From Nageia nagi (taxonomy: Eukaryota > Pinophyta): DNA of 64,000 bases. The notes beneath the pieces are model-generated. The model had not been told where the DNA came from. It saw only the letters and a list, made by a program, of their open reading frames with translations, and ran no database searches. Numbering within the stretch: the stretch's first letter is position 1; each line of letters starts with the position of its first letter. Location: positions 55,180,001 through 55,244,000 of the forward strand of contig JBITNC010000001.1 in the NCBI GenBank assembly GCA_050084985.1, in the 5' to 3' direction. The translations under genes and the position numbers were made by a program. This document shows positions 34,755 to 46,929 of this stretch, one piece after another.

Positions 34755-36223
34755 TTTTATTTTCAACAAAATCTTGAATGATATTTCTTACGATCCTATA
34801 ATTTTTTGTTACATGCCCTGGCATCCTATGGTAATCACAAAATTTTCATATCTATAATTTTTAGAAACACCATTAGGAAATTGATGCTGAACCATTAGTG
34901 GAAGCTCAATAAGCTCTTCATTTAATAACACATTAAGAATATTATCAACAGGATCAATTAGCTTAGCAAATTTCCTTTGTAGTCTAGTATTTTTTCTATC
35001 AACATTAGTTGTAGCATACACTTAAGATTTTTGATAATGTTTCTTATAAGTTTGCTTTATACAATCCTCTTTTTTAAGCAAAATATTTATCATTTCAGCT
35101 AATGTCAATCTAGTATTATATATAAACCATAATTTATACATAGGAAACAAAACATTTGCAAAAGTATTATTTAAATCTTGTTCAAGAACAAAGACTTTAT
35201 TTGTAGTTTGTTTCCATACTTTCACAAAATTAGACATAGATTGATTAGCAAATTACTTAATTTTACATAAATCCTTGATTTGAACTTTTTATGTGATATT
35301 ATATCTGAAGTTATTATATATAAAATTTTTCAAAAATTTATGTATCAAATCTTTATTCTTATCAATACTCTTTTCAAAAGACTAAATTACCATTTCAATG
35401 CATCATATTTCAATATACTCAAAATAATTTTGTAAGCATATATTTATCATGAACATATGCAATAGCTTCCTCTTCAAATTGTTTAACATGCATTTTTGGA
35501 TCTTGTAAACCATCAAATTTCATAAATTTTTCACTCTTTTTACCAACAAACAACTTAGAAATAATTATATCAGTTAATGGATGCTTTAAACAATATAAGA
35601 AATCATCTTCATCATCGATATGCATAAGTTTTGATAAGTTCACAATTTTCATGCATTATCTTTCCATTATTGGGCACTATAGAAGGTTATTTTGGTTATT
35701 GGTTTTGCATGACTATAAGCTTATTCCCTATAGGTAAATTGATCTTTACGGTTGGTGGTGGGGTTTGTGGTGGTGCATGGCTATTTTGAGAGGTTGGTTT
35801 ATTTGCTTTTTTCTTTCTAATTTCATCCTCTTTTAGTGGCACAAATGGTCCAATCCTATGTATCCATTCATGTTTAAGTTTATCAAAAAATTCTAGCATA
35901 AACTCTAATTATTGCATCTCATTAGCCTTTTAAAAGTAATCAATAAAAGACATATTAACTTTATTAAGGGTTTTTCTAATAATATCCATTCTTTTGCTAG
36001 AATTTATAGATTCAATTTTATTATCCTTATCAATATCTATTTTATCATTGGTATCAGGATCTTGCATAGGTAAATTAGGGTTAACCCCAACAATTCTCTT
36101 GGTCTCATTAAAATATACCTTACTTATAGAATTTCTATGTTGTTGTACATTCAAATTAATCTTTAGAATATAGGTATAACAAAATTTACTTTTATCATTT
36201 TCTCGAGCTATTACTCTAAGCAC
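34755..36223 (-). pseudogene. Decayed gypsy gag (minus strand)
   Basis: Read from 36223 down to about 34755. The N-terminal piece (36223-35930) is charged; next (35899-35696) is a Pro-rich linker KPTSQNSHAPPQTPPPTVKI; then the gag core at 35652-35419 with EKFMKFDGLQDPKMHVKQFE and EEAIAYVHDKYMLTKLF. The K-F-D-G-x-x-D-P-x-x-H pattern is the gag core entry. Later pieces (35237-34809) read LTLAEMINILLKKEDCIKQT and FAKLIDPVDNILNVLLNEEL, then ELPLMVQHQFPNGVSKNY. Near 34830-34770 a worn zinc-knuckle region remains (Cys-Gln-Gly). No protease or RT follows on this strand, so the element is truncated. The family looks different from the plus-strand gypsy copies. Confidence 0.65.
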
Positions 36224-36850
36224 TCAGGTAAGGGAAGAGATAATAACATGAATGAATTCATAACCCCTAAGAAGGGATTTCCTAGAATAGAATCTAGATG
36301 TGTAAGAATGTTGGTTTCACCAAAATGTAGATCCCAAATTATGTAAAATTGAAATTTATAAATGATCTACAATATAAGAATGGAGATTTTGGATCGAATG
36401 CAATGAGGGAGGTTCATGTATAGTTGTAGAACTTGACCAATTAAATTTATTGTAGATTAAAATCGTGTAAATGTTATTTGTTTACTTTGTATAAACCCTA
36501 TAGACCCTAAATTATGTAAAATACAATTTATAAATGATATATAATATAAGAAGAGCTAGATATGTACACTATATCAGATACAACAAATATACATGAAAAA
36601 CATGCACCTGAAATGAAGTGTATGTATAATCCTCAATCGTAAATATCAATTGATCTTTAGATGATTAGGATCAAATTAGAGGAGAGATCATAATGAATCT
36701 TCATATGAATGAATCAATAGCCTTGGCCATCAAAATATGGAATCCTTGATCCTCAAAATGCACATCATTAACAACATTGAATATGCATGATTATGAAGTG
36801 CACCAGAGATAGAAAATTTTAGAGCTCAAAGTATAACAATTTCTCATAAT
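36224..36850. other. Leader-like DNA with a duplicated block, no gene
   Basis: Two related blocks about 176 bp apart (aaattatgtaaaattgaaat near 36337 and aaattatgtaaaatacaatt near 36513). Probably leader of the minus-strand gypsy element. Confidence 0.45.
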
Positions 36851-37150
36851 AATGTGGAATCAAGAGACACTATTTATTTATGAATATTTTGGTATACAAT
36901 CACCTATCAGAGATATTTTCATATCAAAATTTTCTGATCTATGGATGTTTGTTATAATTCCAAAAGCACTTAGATTCAACATGTCCTTGTTTACCACAAA
37001 AATTGTAAGTATACTTTGATTTAGTTTTCTTAGAAACAAATTCATTATCATTACTTTTAAGAGAACCAAATTTCAATAATTGTACCTCTTCTTCACTTAT
37101 TAAGAAACAAAACACTTCATAAGTTAATTCTTTAGCTAAGGAAGAAAGGT
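36850..37150 (-). pseudogene. Copia-type gag zinc-knuckle remnant
   Basis: Minus strand, near 37030-36950: KSKYTYNFCGKQGHVESKCF, followed by NYNKHP. This is the CCHC nucleic-acid-binding knuckle of copia gag (Cys-x2-Cys-x4-His-x4-Cys) with the first Cys replaced by Tyr. The flanks (FVSKKTKSK) are basic as expected. Only about 100 codons are readable, so the rest of the element is lost. Confidence 0.5.
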
Positions 37151-37384
37151 TATGTTAAGGCCAAATGTTTTAAAAAGTTAAAAAATAAAATGAAAACTAA
37201 TGCATATAGTGGTGATGAGCCTAGGAGGGCTCATATTTATTATGCTTTATAGTTTCTTAATGTTCCCTTAACCTCTTTAAGTTTTTTACTATTGGAGAAA
37301 TATTTATGATGTTTTATGTTTAACTATGTGCTTTTTTGTTACTAACATGTGTGCCTTGTGCAAGTTTTTTTTTATCCCAATTAT

Positions 37385-37545
37385 TTTCCCAAGTGGTCGA
37401 AGTTGCCTTCTAAAGTTTTTTTTGAGCTCAATTTATGATCACTTGTCTATGTGGCCAAATATTCCTTGAGAGTGTATTCTTGGAGCTCTTTCTTGTGATC
37501 ATTCATCCACATGGCCAAAGATGCCTTGGGAGACTAGTCATATAA
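37385..37545 (+). repeat. Degenerate repeat around GTGGCCAAA
   Basis: Two better units (tgtggccaaatattccttga at 37460 and catggccaaagatgccttgg at 37522, each with gagctc and tgatca nearby) plus a weaker one at 37393. Lies just before a copia-type LTR. Confidence 0.5.
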
Positions 37546-37710
37546 AGATTTCTAGTGAAGCTTGCTTGCTTGTTCATGTGGTGACATGTTATATGATGGT
37601 TAATGCCATATTTTTTGTAACTATTTCAAGATATCATGTAAATTTTAAAGAGGGATGTTGATTTTTTCTATAATACTTAGAGAAATTTGTAAAATCCCCA
37701 AGTAAATTTT

Positions 37711-37719
37711 AAAGGGGGA
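37711..37719 (+). promoter_or_regulatory. Polypurine tract before LTR
   Basis: AAAGGGGGA directly before TGTTAG at 37720. A variant, ttaaagagggatgttg, occurs about 65 bp upstream. Confidence 0.6.
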
Positions 37720-38417
37720 TGTTAGAATTTTGTAACCTTTACTTGGTTAGTTTAGTGAGATTATTCTCACATTAGGTTAGAGGATAATTTTTATCCTTAA
37801 TTTTTCAATTTAAAGAATATTTCAAAGGAATCCCTATAGCTATTTTTTATTTTTATATTTTTTTTACTCTCATTAATATGTGAGAATAAATTCTTTTTTT
37901 CTCTATTGAGATGATTCTAGAATGGGAGTTACATTAATTTGTAACTCTTTATCTAGAATGGGTGTTATTTTTATAACTCCCACCTCTTGTATTACAAGGT
38001 GGAAATTTTAGGTCATGGGAGTTACTTTGTAACTCCCTCTCTCCACCTCTATTTATTAAGGTGTTGTCTCCTCTTCTTATTATCTAGCAATTCTCCTATG
38101 TTCTTATAATAGCTCTCTTTAGCTCATTTTTTTCTCTTGTAATTTCTTTGGTCTTTTTCCATTTTGCAATATTAGGGGATTTTTTCTTATTTTTTTCCCT
38201 TGAAAAATCCTTTGTCTTCTCTTTATTGTGCGAATGCTTGTTGAAGTTTTAGTAATTTTATCTTGCTCCTTTTTAGTATTTATTCTTGCAATTAATGTTC
38301 ACATTGATTAATTAATTTTTGATCCATTATCTTAATTTTCTATCAAGCTCAACCTATTCCACTTGCATATATAGCTTGTAAATACATAGAGAGGAGTGAA
38401 GGTTGACTTCTAGCAGT
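37720..38417 (+). mobile_element. Copia-type LTR (plus strand)
   Basis: Begins TGTTAGAATTTTG after a polypurine tract and ends near ctagca (38417). It has a promoter-like TATA segment (ctatttattaagg, 38048), then a T-rich transcribed tail with cttttttcttatttttttcc. The upstream part carries repeated gggagttac/gtaactccc words. No pol precedes it, so it is the 3' LTR of a deleted element or a solo LTR. The right edge is approximate. Confidence 0.55.
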
Positions 38418-38438
38418 AATATAATCATTGTTGTATTA

Positions 38439-38609
38439 AAGATACTTTAAAATGTGAACCATGGTAAAAAAATATAGTATTTATTATAACACATGGTATT
38501 GCATTGTAATATCAACTTTATCTTGATATTTGTAATATTGTAATAAGTCATTTAGGAAGTCTAAATATGATTTATTTAATAAATAATAAATTACTTTTAA
38601 GCATCTACA
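38439..38609. repeat. 169-bp direct repeat, copy 2
   Basis: Counterpart of 30741-30909. Minus-strand reading begins TGTAGATGC at 38609. It may be the 5' LTR start of the minus-strand gypsy gag element at 34755-36223, cut by the LTR at 37720. Confidence 0.7.
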
Positions 38610-38616
38610 AACCCAT

Positions 38617-38845
38617 TTGTTTTATACATTGTTGGTGTAAAGTAGTTCTTTTATCCATTTTTTGTTATAAATTATTTTACAAGTTTGGATGTAAATGCAT
38701 TTTGTTTAGACCAATTTGGGTAGAAATGTTATTCATTTACTTTATATAAATGTACTTCATTTATATATTATTGGTGTAAATGTAGTCAGTTATCCATGTT
38801 ATTATTATAAAGAATTTTGTACATTTGGATATAAACATGGTTTGT
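38617..38845 (+). repeat. Two diverged ~90-bp units
   Basis: attgttggtgtaaa (38629) against attattggtgtaaa (38767), with matching tails (ttggatgtaaatgcattttg, ttggatataaacatggtttg). The spacing is about 138 bp. Confidence 0.6.
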
Positions 38846-38849
38846 TTAT

Positions 38850-41800
38850 ACATAGAGGTTTCAGATTGATGGTAGATTTAAATGATCATAATCAAATGGA
38901 AGAATGTATATTTTGAACTAAGTGCAATGAGAGAAATTCCAACTTGTTATGAAACTTGAATGACTAAACTTTTTGTACATCAAAATGTTAAAAATGAGTT
39001 GCAATCTTAGAAAAACTCATGATTAAGAAAAGATTAATATTTTACTAGATCAAAAAATAAGCATAACATTTTAGTTGTCTATATGATGTGTGGACCAACG
39101 ATATAGGATGGGATTTGTATATGTATATATATTCTAGCCTATAAGTGGCTATTTTGGTCAAATTAATTATATTTTTTAATTTCAAGTGAAAGTGCAGTAA
39201 ATAGGATTAGAATCAAAGGCTGATATATTTTAAAAATTAAAAATGCTTGTAGAATTCTTGGCTACCATGATCAATAATTTAAAAAAACTTATCAAATTTT
39301 GGTATTAATTTGGGCATGACTATGCATTATATTAGACAAGTTAAAAATTAAGAATTCTAAAATATAGCCATGATTAGCCAAATAGCCCACTAAAATTTTC
39401 CATAGTACTTGAGTGATAATAAGATCCCAATCTCAATAGGCAACATTTAAAAACACCTAAAAGTAGGTACCAATTATTGAGATAAAACCTTGATGCTTTC
39501 CTATGTAATTATACTTACCTTTAAATATGAAAGAGTACCTCCACACAGAAGCTAGCGCTGATGCTAGGGTACTTGGACAAATAAAGAAAAGATTACATGA
39601 GAGGTGTCTTAGAGGGCCAACATAAAATAAATGATATAATATGATATTAATATAATAAAATGATATAATATTAATATAATAAGACACCTAAGAGGGGACC
39701 ACCTTAGGTGGACCAAATTTAGGTGTCAACAACATGCATGGTTTTGAATTTTAGTATGTATTTAAATTTTTTTTAGCATGTAATTAGAAAGAATAAAAAG
39801 TTTTTCTTGTTTTACAAGTAAATAAAATTTAGAACTAGAGTCCCATTTTAATTTTTTTTACTTGTAAAATAAGAAACACTATGTTTTTTAATTATATATA
39901 CATGTTTCTATTTTTTTCATACAAATGAAATATTTTTAATTTTAACTAAATATTTTTTTTGGTAAATATCATGTTTAAATTTTATTTGCTTAATTAAAAC
40001 TTTACCAAAAGAGGATGCAATATGCAAATTAATAAACATTAATTTATTTTCAATATGCAATATGTTTCAATTTTATATATATAAGAAATAAAGTTGAAGG
40101 GGATGAAAAAGAAGTGTGTACAACCAACATGGTTGATTTGGATGTGTTTGTTATGGTGAATAGGATTAATTTAAAGAGTGGTGGTTATGATGAATAGATC
40201 CTTTTTGCCAATGTATTTGTTTTGATTATGTACGTGTAGAATAATATTTATTATAATTTCTTTATATTATTGGGTGAATGTTGGGGTTGTAAGGTTGAAC
40301 ATTCCAAATAAGTATCATGAGCTTTGTTTGTAATTTAATATTGGTACAAATTGATACTCTACATGTATGTGATTCTTTTAGTTTTGGCTAATTTAAACCA
40401 TTACTTAGAAAACTTAGAATTTGTTTATAGTCTATGAGTGTGAGTTGTGATTCTTTTAGCTTTGGCTAATGTAAACCATTACTTAGAAATTTTAGAATGT
40501 ATTATAGTCTATGAGTGTGAGTTTTCCATAGCATCGAGGGAAGTACCCACCTTATAGATTATATATACTACCAAAAAATTAATCCCCTTACTACATTGAT
40601 AAAATTGATGTGTCTATGCATGAGAAGGTGGGGTCTACTCTTTTTTTGACAATACTAGATAAATGTTTGGTATTTATCAATTGTAAATTTTTAAATAATA
40701 TGGGTTGAGAAAAGGTTTTAATGAAACCATATATGGTATAGTGGTTAGGTGAGTTCAAATCTTGTTGATCACTTTTATTAAAAATTTTATCATATATTTT
40801 TAGAATTCAATTATTTATGGGGCATAGTTTAAATGCTTGATGTTTATTACTATAAATGTCAAATATTTATTCAATTAATGTTATCAAAAAATAATTGAAT
40901 CCATCATCACTATGCAAAGATGTTGATAGGGTAAAATGTATATCAAATGTATAAGGGGTTGATTATTCAAGTGTATAAGGGGTTAATTCTATGGTAGTAT
41001 AGACAACACCCTTAACACTTTATATAACATTGTTGCATGTATACTAGGTGTAATAAGTCATCTAAATCAAATGTGATAAGTAAGGTTTGTAATTCTTGCT
41101 ATACATATAATGTAATATTTAACAAATAATATTTTTTATTATCCTATTTTGGTTGTTGGTTGCACAAACAACCATCTCAAGTTGGTAATTTCTAATAGAA
41201 ATGAAGAATTATTTAATCTCATCAATAAAAGTGATATGTCATTTAAGTCACCAATGAAAGCTCGATGGAGAAAAATATTGGTTATGTTTAATATTTTTAG
41301 ATTTCCTAATATTCGTAAGATGTTAGGTTTAAAAATCTATATTTGTAGTGTTTAACATAAATTTGAAGAAGCTACATATTTGGTTTATTACTTCTAGATG
41401 CATCTTCATATCCATGAGAAATAGATATTATGTATTTATTGTGATATAAATAGGAGCATATAATGCATTAGATGTTGTTATAAAGAGGATAAAATGATGG
41501 TTGATTATAGCTATCTATTTATTTAAGTTTCTAAAATGTATTTATTATTTATTTTGAACATGATACTTTTACAAATTCTCCTACATTGTTACTCTACACC
41601 CACTACTAATAATCAAATGGAATAATTCTTTTGCATCTATAAAGGACAAATTTTTTGAGGATATGTAGTTTTATATACTAAAAACTAGGTAAAAGTTAAT
41701 CACTTGTAGCATTATTTTGAAGCAACATATATAGAATTAGTTGATAAAATTCATGACATTAACGAACAACAATGAGATATATATTGCATCATTCAATTGA

Positions 41801-42060
41801 TAGTTCATTAGGTACTTGATAGCCAAAAATTTCATGGTTTGAGTTGTTATCTAATATTCAAATTTCAATCAAAAATATTTAGAATACATAGCTCGATTTG
41901 AAAATAGACACTTTAGCATAGATTCTATTAAATTTTCATAACACTTCAATACATTACAAGTACCAAAAATACTTGAAAAAAAAAATTAAATTTAAATATG
42001 CAAGAATGTTTATTGTGAGACTATACTACAAGTGGGAAATATATAAATATTCTTAAATAA
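38850..42060. other. No gene recognised
   Basis: AT-rich, with an AT microsatellite-like tract near 39630-39685 and the 78-bp duplication listed below. A short open frame at 41149-41355 has no motif I recognise. Confidence 0.4.
40368..40523 (+). repeat. Tandem duplication, 2 x 78 bp
   Basis: tgtgattcttttag at 40368 and 40446; both copies continue through taaaccattacttagaaa and tagtctatgagtgtgag with few differences. Confidence 0.85.
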
Positions 42061-42061
42061 A

Positions 42062-42360
42062 CACTATTAGAAAAGACATGATTTGTGTCCTTTTTTGCAT
42101 CAAAACATAGTGTATTTTTTGACTTTATCACCAAAAATTGATTCAAAATCTGATGCAATTGACCCGATGGATTTTGTGTCCTTTATTGCATCTCTTCAAG
42201 TCTATTTTTGCATCAAAAAGCATCATTTTATGCCATTTTTTGTACCAATTGGTATCCTTTTCTATGTCATTTTTCCCTGTTAAACTACATCAATTTTTAC
42301 ATTTGAATACATCTAAATTTATGTCATTTGGGGTCCTTTTTTGTGATGGTTTATTAAAAA
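42062..42360 (+). mobile_element. CACTA-like terminus with subterminal repeats
   Basis: CACTATTAGAAAAGACAT at 42062 resembles CACTA superfamily ends (CACTA followed by an A-rich stretch). It is followed by clustered words of the type gtgtccttttttgcatc (42085, 42177) and gggtccttttttgtgatg (42330), like CACTA subterminal repeats. The opposite end was not found in the window, so the element size is unknown. Confidence 0.45.
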
Positions 42361-42544
42361 AAAATTTAAAAATAAATAATTAATGTAATTTTATTTAATT
42401 TTTAATTCAATAATTAAAATATTTTATAATTATTAATAAATTTTATTTAATTTTAGTAATATTGATTTTGTTATTAATATATATATTTATTATATTTTAA
42501 TAAATTTTTAATAATAAAAATTATTATTTTTTTAATATATGTTA

Positions 42545-42725
42545 AAAATGATAACATATAAATAAAAATGATAACATCCACATCATGATATATACATAAA
42601 AATGATAATATATACATCAAAAAAATGATAACATCCAAATTAAAATATATACATCAAAATGATATACATATATGTCTATATGATAACATCCACATCATAC
42701 ATGTCAAAATGATACAATGTGTTCA
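42545..42725 (+). repeat. Degenerate ATGATAACATCCACATCA repeat
   Basis: Several imperfect copies of atgataacatccacatca and atatatacatcaaaatgat in a row. Confidence 0.6.
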
Positions 42726-42729
42726 CATC

Positions 42730-44540
42730 ATGAGTAGGTACTAGTATTCAACATCAACATCCTCACTAGATGACTCATGACTTGAGCCACTACTTGACTC
42801 ACGACCTGACCCACTAGTTGACTCACTAGTCAACTCATCATGATCATTGTCATCATCTGATCCAAACAAATCCTTATAGTTAACCATATCATTTGGTTCC
42901 CTCGATGACTCATGATGTTTGGTTATTGGTAGGTCATGCTACTCTTCTTGAACCCACGATGTACCCACTTATAAATAATAAGAAAATAAATATTAGTAAA
43001 TAATCAAACTTACCAAAATTATGCATCACTTACAATGAATTCATATTCCCTTATTAATTAAAATAATTGTAATTACTTACACTAGAATCCATCCTATCCT
43101 TCAAGGTCTGGTAACCAAATGTGATGTCAAATTATGATTCATTCAAGGAACCAATTGAAATCTCTCAACTACAAAAAAAACATTAGTACTATATTAAAAA
43201 ATATTTATCTATTCATTTTCAAAAAGTAAATATCATTGAAAATTACATGCACTAAATGTACTTAAGAATTAGGCATCCATAAATCTCCTCCCTCCACTTT
43301 CCGTTCAATGCATAATATTGCATCCTAGTTTGGCAAGTTGGGATATCATCGCTTATTTATGTGGTGTCTCCTTTCCTTCTGCTTTCCTCTTATCTGCCTT
43401 ATTCACTTTCTTTAGTAACATCTTCCAAACCTTATCATGAAATAATTAATTAGCATTATATTAAAAAAAATTAATTAATTAAGTTCAAATATTAAATATC
43501 AAGAAAAATATTCCATACCTTGTTATGGATGTCAACTAGTTTCATTACTAAGTTTCTTTGGTTAGGGGGAAGTTTCATCACTTTTCGTATTATGTGATCT
43601 CTAACCCTTTTGAGATTCACCCCTACCTATTGGAGCGCTTTCTTTTCTCTCCACCCTTCACCAAATTCATGTTTCAGATTTGTTATTATTCTTTTTTTGT
43701 TGCAAAATACACAAATTATAATAAATTAGTTTTAATTTCTTAAAATATTTAATGGAAAAAAATCAAACATGCATACCAAAAAATAATGCAAATAATAAAA
43801 AACATACATACCAAAATTATCTTGATTTTTCCATGGCTTATCAAGTGTTTTTGCAAATTCTAGTACTAGTGTAGCATTCTTGAGTGCTTCCTAAAAAAGT
43901 AAACCTGAAAAAAAAATTGAAAGCATGTTAGTAAATTAATATATTTTTAATCAATATGTAAATTTATATTTTTCAAATATAAACTATTAACATTTTCATC
44001 TTTCAGGGCCTCTCCATTCAACCTCACAAATATTTGAAGATTTTTCGATCCTTGAGTCATCGTTAACCTAGACTATTTATTTACCGACTCTGCATATGAA
44101 TGGATCACATCAAAATATGCCTCAAAATAAAAATAAAAATAAAAATAATTTTTCATTACTTTTTAATAAATTAATAATTATAAACAATTACCAAAAGTAA
44201 TGCCCTGTCTTTGTGGTGTGCTAACACCACCATGTGCTTTAGCCTCCCCACCAACAAACATTCTCATAAATTCCTCAAGGGTGAACATACATTTATACAT
44301 TTCTAAAATTCCCTTTAACTTATTTTACTGTTCAAAATAATTTATAAATAAGTGATTACATGTCATACTTAATAAAATATATATAGTATTATTAGATCCT
44401 ATGTTGATATTACATAATACATATGGATACTTACAACCTTATTTTATTTTTTTGTAATGTCATCTTGATCTTTATATGCACTCTTTCTATTTTATTTCTT
44501 TCTCTTATCTTGATCTTTATCACCCTTCTATTGGTGCCCT
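42730..44540 (-). pseudogene. Decayed minus-strand transposon exons (CACTA-associated?)
   Basis: Several exon-like pieces on the minus strand, separated by AT-rich spacers. From upstream: KGDKDQDKRKK (about 44520), KCMFTLEEFMRMFVGGEAKA with HGGVSTPQRQGITF (44310-44190), FDVIHSYAES and QIFVRLNGEALKDENV (44120-43990), LVLEFAKTLDKPWKNQDNF (about 43870-43810), FGEGWREKKAL and LKRVRDHIIRKVMKLPPNQR with LVMKLVDIHNKV (43670-43520), then WKMLLKKVNKADKRKAEGKE (43430-43370). A Ser-rich acidic tail (ESSSGSSHESSSEDVDVEY) ends near 42745. Exon order with spacers looks like a spliced transposon gene lying just inside the CACTA-like end at 42062. Which CACTA protein it is, TNP1-like or a Ptta/En/Spm accessory protein, I cannot say. 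Confidence 0.45.
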
Positions 44541-44544
44541 ATAT

Positions 44545-45880
44545 ATGGTTAATAGTGATCATTAAAATAAAATAAACAAAAGTTTATTGAGGTTAATATT
44601 ATAGAATAAAAAATCACTATCTAATTTGCATTCTACTATAATTGGACAAAACATATCCACAACAATGTATGAACTACTTAATATGTATATAAAAACAACA
44701 TACATATTTTCCATTGTACAACTCTAGAAAAAAATAGGCATAGAAATAAAAAGCTATGTATATGCATCATTTGCAAACAAATAGGTATAAAATAATGAAT
44801 TCTTCAATAATAGGGATCCCTTAATAGTGATGATTAAGAACCACTAATGACAGCATGAATTAATCAAAAATCCATTCTATTTTACATATCTTGGTAGCCT
44901 CTTAGGCTTCTTTTATGCTTTATATAACAAAGGTACCAATAATTTTAATGGGGATAGGAGCCATTAAGAGTATAGGTAGGTTCATCACTCACTTGATTCA
45001 TTTGACATAAAGTATCATCCCTTGCCAATGATAATCGATAATCCAACCAGGGACTCTTAAATATTTAGTAATACAACAAAATTTCCAAGCTACTATATGG
45101 AAATAAAAGGTGAGAGAGTTGGACTACATGAAACCCCTTAGAGTTTCTCTAATTTTTGGTAGCAAGCCTAAGACAACAACAAATAAAAGGGAAAGTATAC
45201 ATGAGTGAAAATTAGAACTATGAAGCATATTTGAAAGCTTTTGTATAAGGAGAGTTTCTTCATGGCCCGATAAGAAAGTTTATTCTCAACCTTAGAGACT
45301 ATGTGTTTCCATAACTTTGTAAGCGAGATTTAAAATGTAAAGGATATACATGGGAATTTGAAGGGGTAAATATTAAGGTAAGGACAAGAGGTCAATAACT
45401 GCATATAGAATTAGAGTTTTGCATCTAGGTTTGAATTTGAACTAGTGAGCTTCATAACCCTACTAATATGTGAAAGCAATTAGAAACAAAAATTAAGGTT
45501 TATAGGCATACATGTTATGTCTAATTTCTATAAAATTTATTTGAGTTAAATCCATTTTGTATGGTAGAGCATAATGGGTATTGTAGGTTCTGTGAACCTT
45601 GGTTATCTTTTCCATTTATTTTGAGTTTAATCCATCATTTTATTTTAGACAGAGACATGACTATATGAAAACCATGTACCCTAGACTAGTATACCTTCTT
45701 GATAAATTTGAATGAGGGTTGTATTTTTAGTAATATTATCCTTTATGCCTTTTGTATATATTGTCTAAAATTGGTCTCTTGAGAATAGAATGTTGAATAT
45801 TAACTATGGAATTCATCAAATCATCTATGTATGAGTGTGAGGGGTTATTTATTATAATTCACTATAACAAAAACCTAAGA
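44545..45880. other. No gene seen
   Basis: Moderately AT-rich, unique-looking DNA without frames or clear repeats. It leads into the telomere-like tract. Confidence 0.4.
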
Positions 45881-45884
45881 TTAC

Positions 45885-46815
45885 TAGTATGGGTTAGTGT
45901 TAAAGTTAGGGTTAGTGTTAAAGTTAGGGTTAGTGGTTAAGGTTTAATAGCTAGGGTTAAGGTTAATGGTTAGTGGTTAGGGTTAGGATTAGAGATTAGG
46001 TATTAATAAAATAAAATTAGATATTAATAATACAATATAAATAAATTATGTTAAAATTAGGTATTAATATTAAATAATACCTTAATAGGGTTAGTGTTAA
46101 GGTTATGGTTAGTGGTTAGGATTTAGTGGTTAGCGAGTTAGTAGTTAGGGTTAGTGGTTAGGGTTAGTAGTGGTTAAGCTTTAGTATTTAGGCTTAGGAT
46201 TAGTAGTTAGTGGATAAGGTTAGCGATTAGGGTTACTAGTTAGTGGTTAGGGTTAAGGGTTAAGTGTTAAGGTTTGGGGTAAGGATTAGGGTACTTAGGT
46301 GTTAGTGGTCAGGGTTAAGATTATGGTACTTAAGGGTTAGTTGATAAGACCTTAATAAGGTTAGTATGTTAAGATTAGGGTTAGTAGTTTGGGTTTAGTG
46401 GTTTATGTTAGTGGTTAAGGTTGAGTAGTTAAAGTTAAAGTTAGTGGTTAGGGTTAGTAGTTAGGATTAGTGGTTAGTGGTTAAGGTTTGGGTTAGGGAT
46501 TACATGTTAGGGTTTGGGGTTAGAGTTAGGGTATTTAGGTGTTAGTGGTTAGGGTTAAAGTAAGGGGTAAGGGTAAGGGTACTTAGGGGTTATTGGTTAG
46601 TGTTAAGGTTAAGATTTAGTGGTTAGTGTTAAGGTTAAGGGTAAAGGGATTAGGGGTTAAGGATAAGATAATATAATAAAATAAAATAAAAATAAATAAA
46701 ATAATATAATAACATAATAAATTAAAATATTAATATATACTAATATAAATAAAATACAATATTAATATAAGTATAATAATATATATTAATAGGGTTAGGG
46801 TTAGGAAATAGGGGT
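45885..46815 (+). repeat. Interstitial telomere-like repeat, TTAGGG/TTAGTGG type
   Basis: At least a dozen TTAGGG words and many variants (GGTTAGTGGTTAGGGTTAGT-like blocks, TTAAGG, TTAGGAT) on the plus strand, interrupted by AT-rich blocks near 46010-46080 and 46670-46790; ends with agggttagggttagg at 46790-46804. The unit is not the usual plant TTTAGGG but a degenerate TTAGGG-based satellite. Confidence 0.85.
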
Positions 46816-46929
46816 TATGGGTTTTTGTATCATTTTTGAACATTTATAAGGGGGTGGGTCCATGAAAGTTATCAATATCCTAAGGCTAGATTAAAATATA
46901 ATAGAGTATGGGTCAATAAAGAGCATTAT

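Noticed and set aside
41149-41355. 68-codon plus-strand open frame
   Set aside because: No motif, no neighbours of the same type, length within chance for this amount of sequence.
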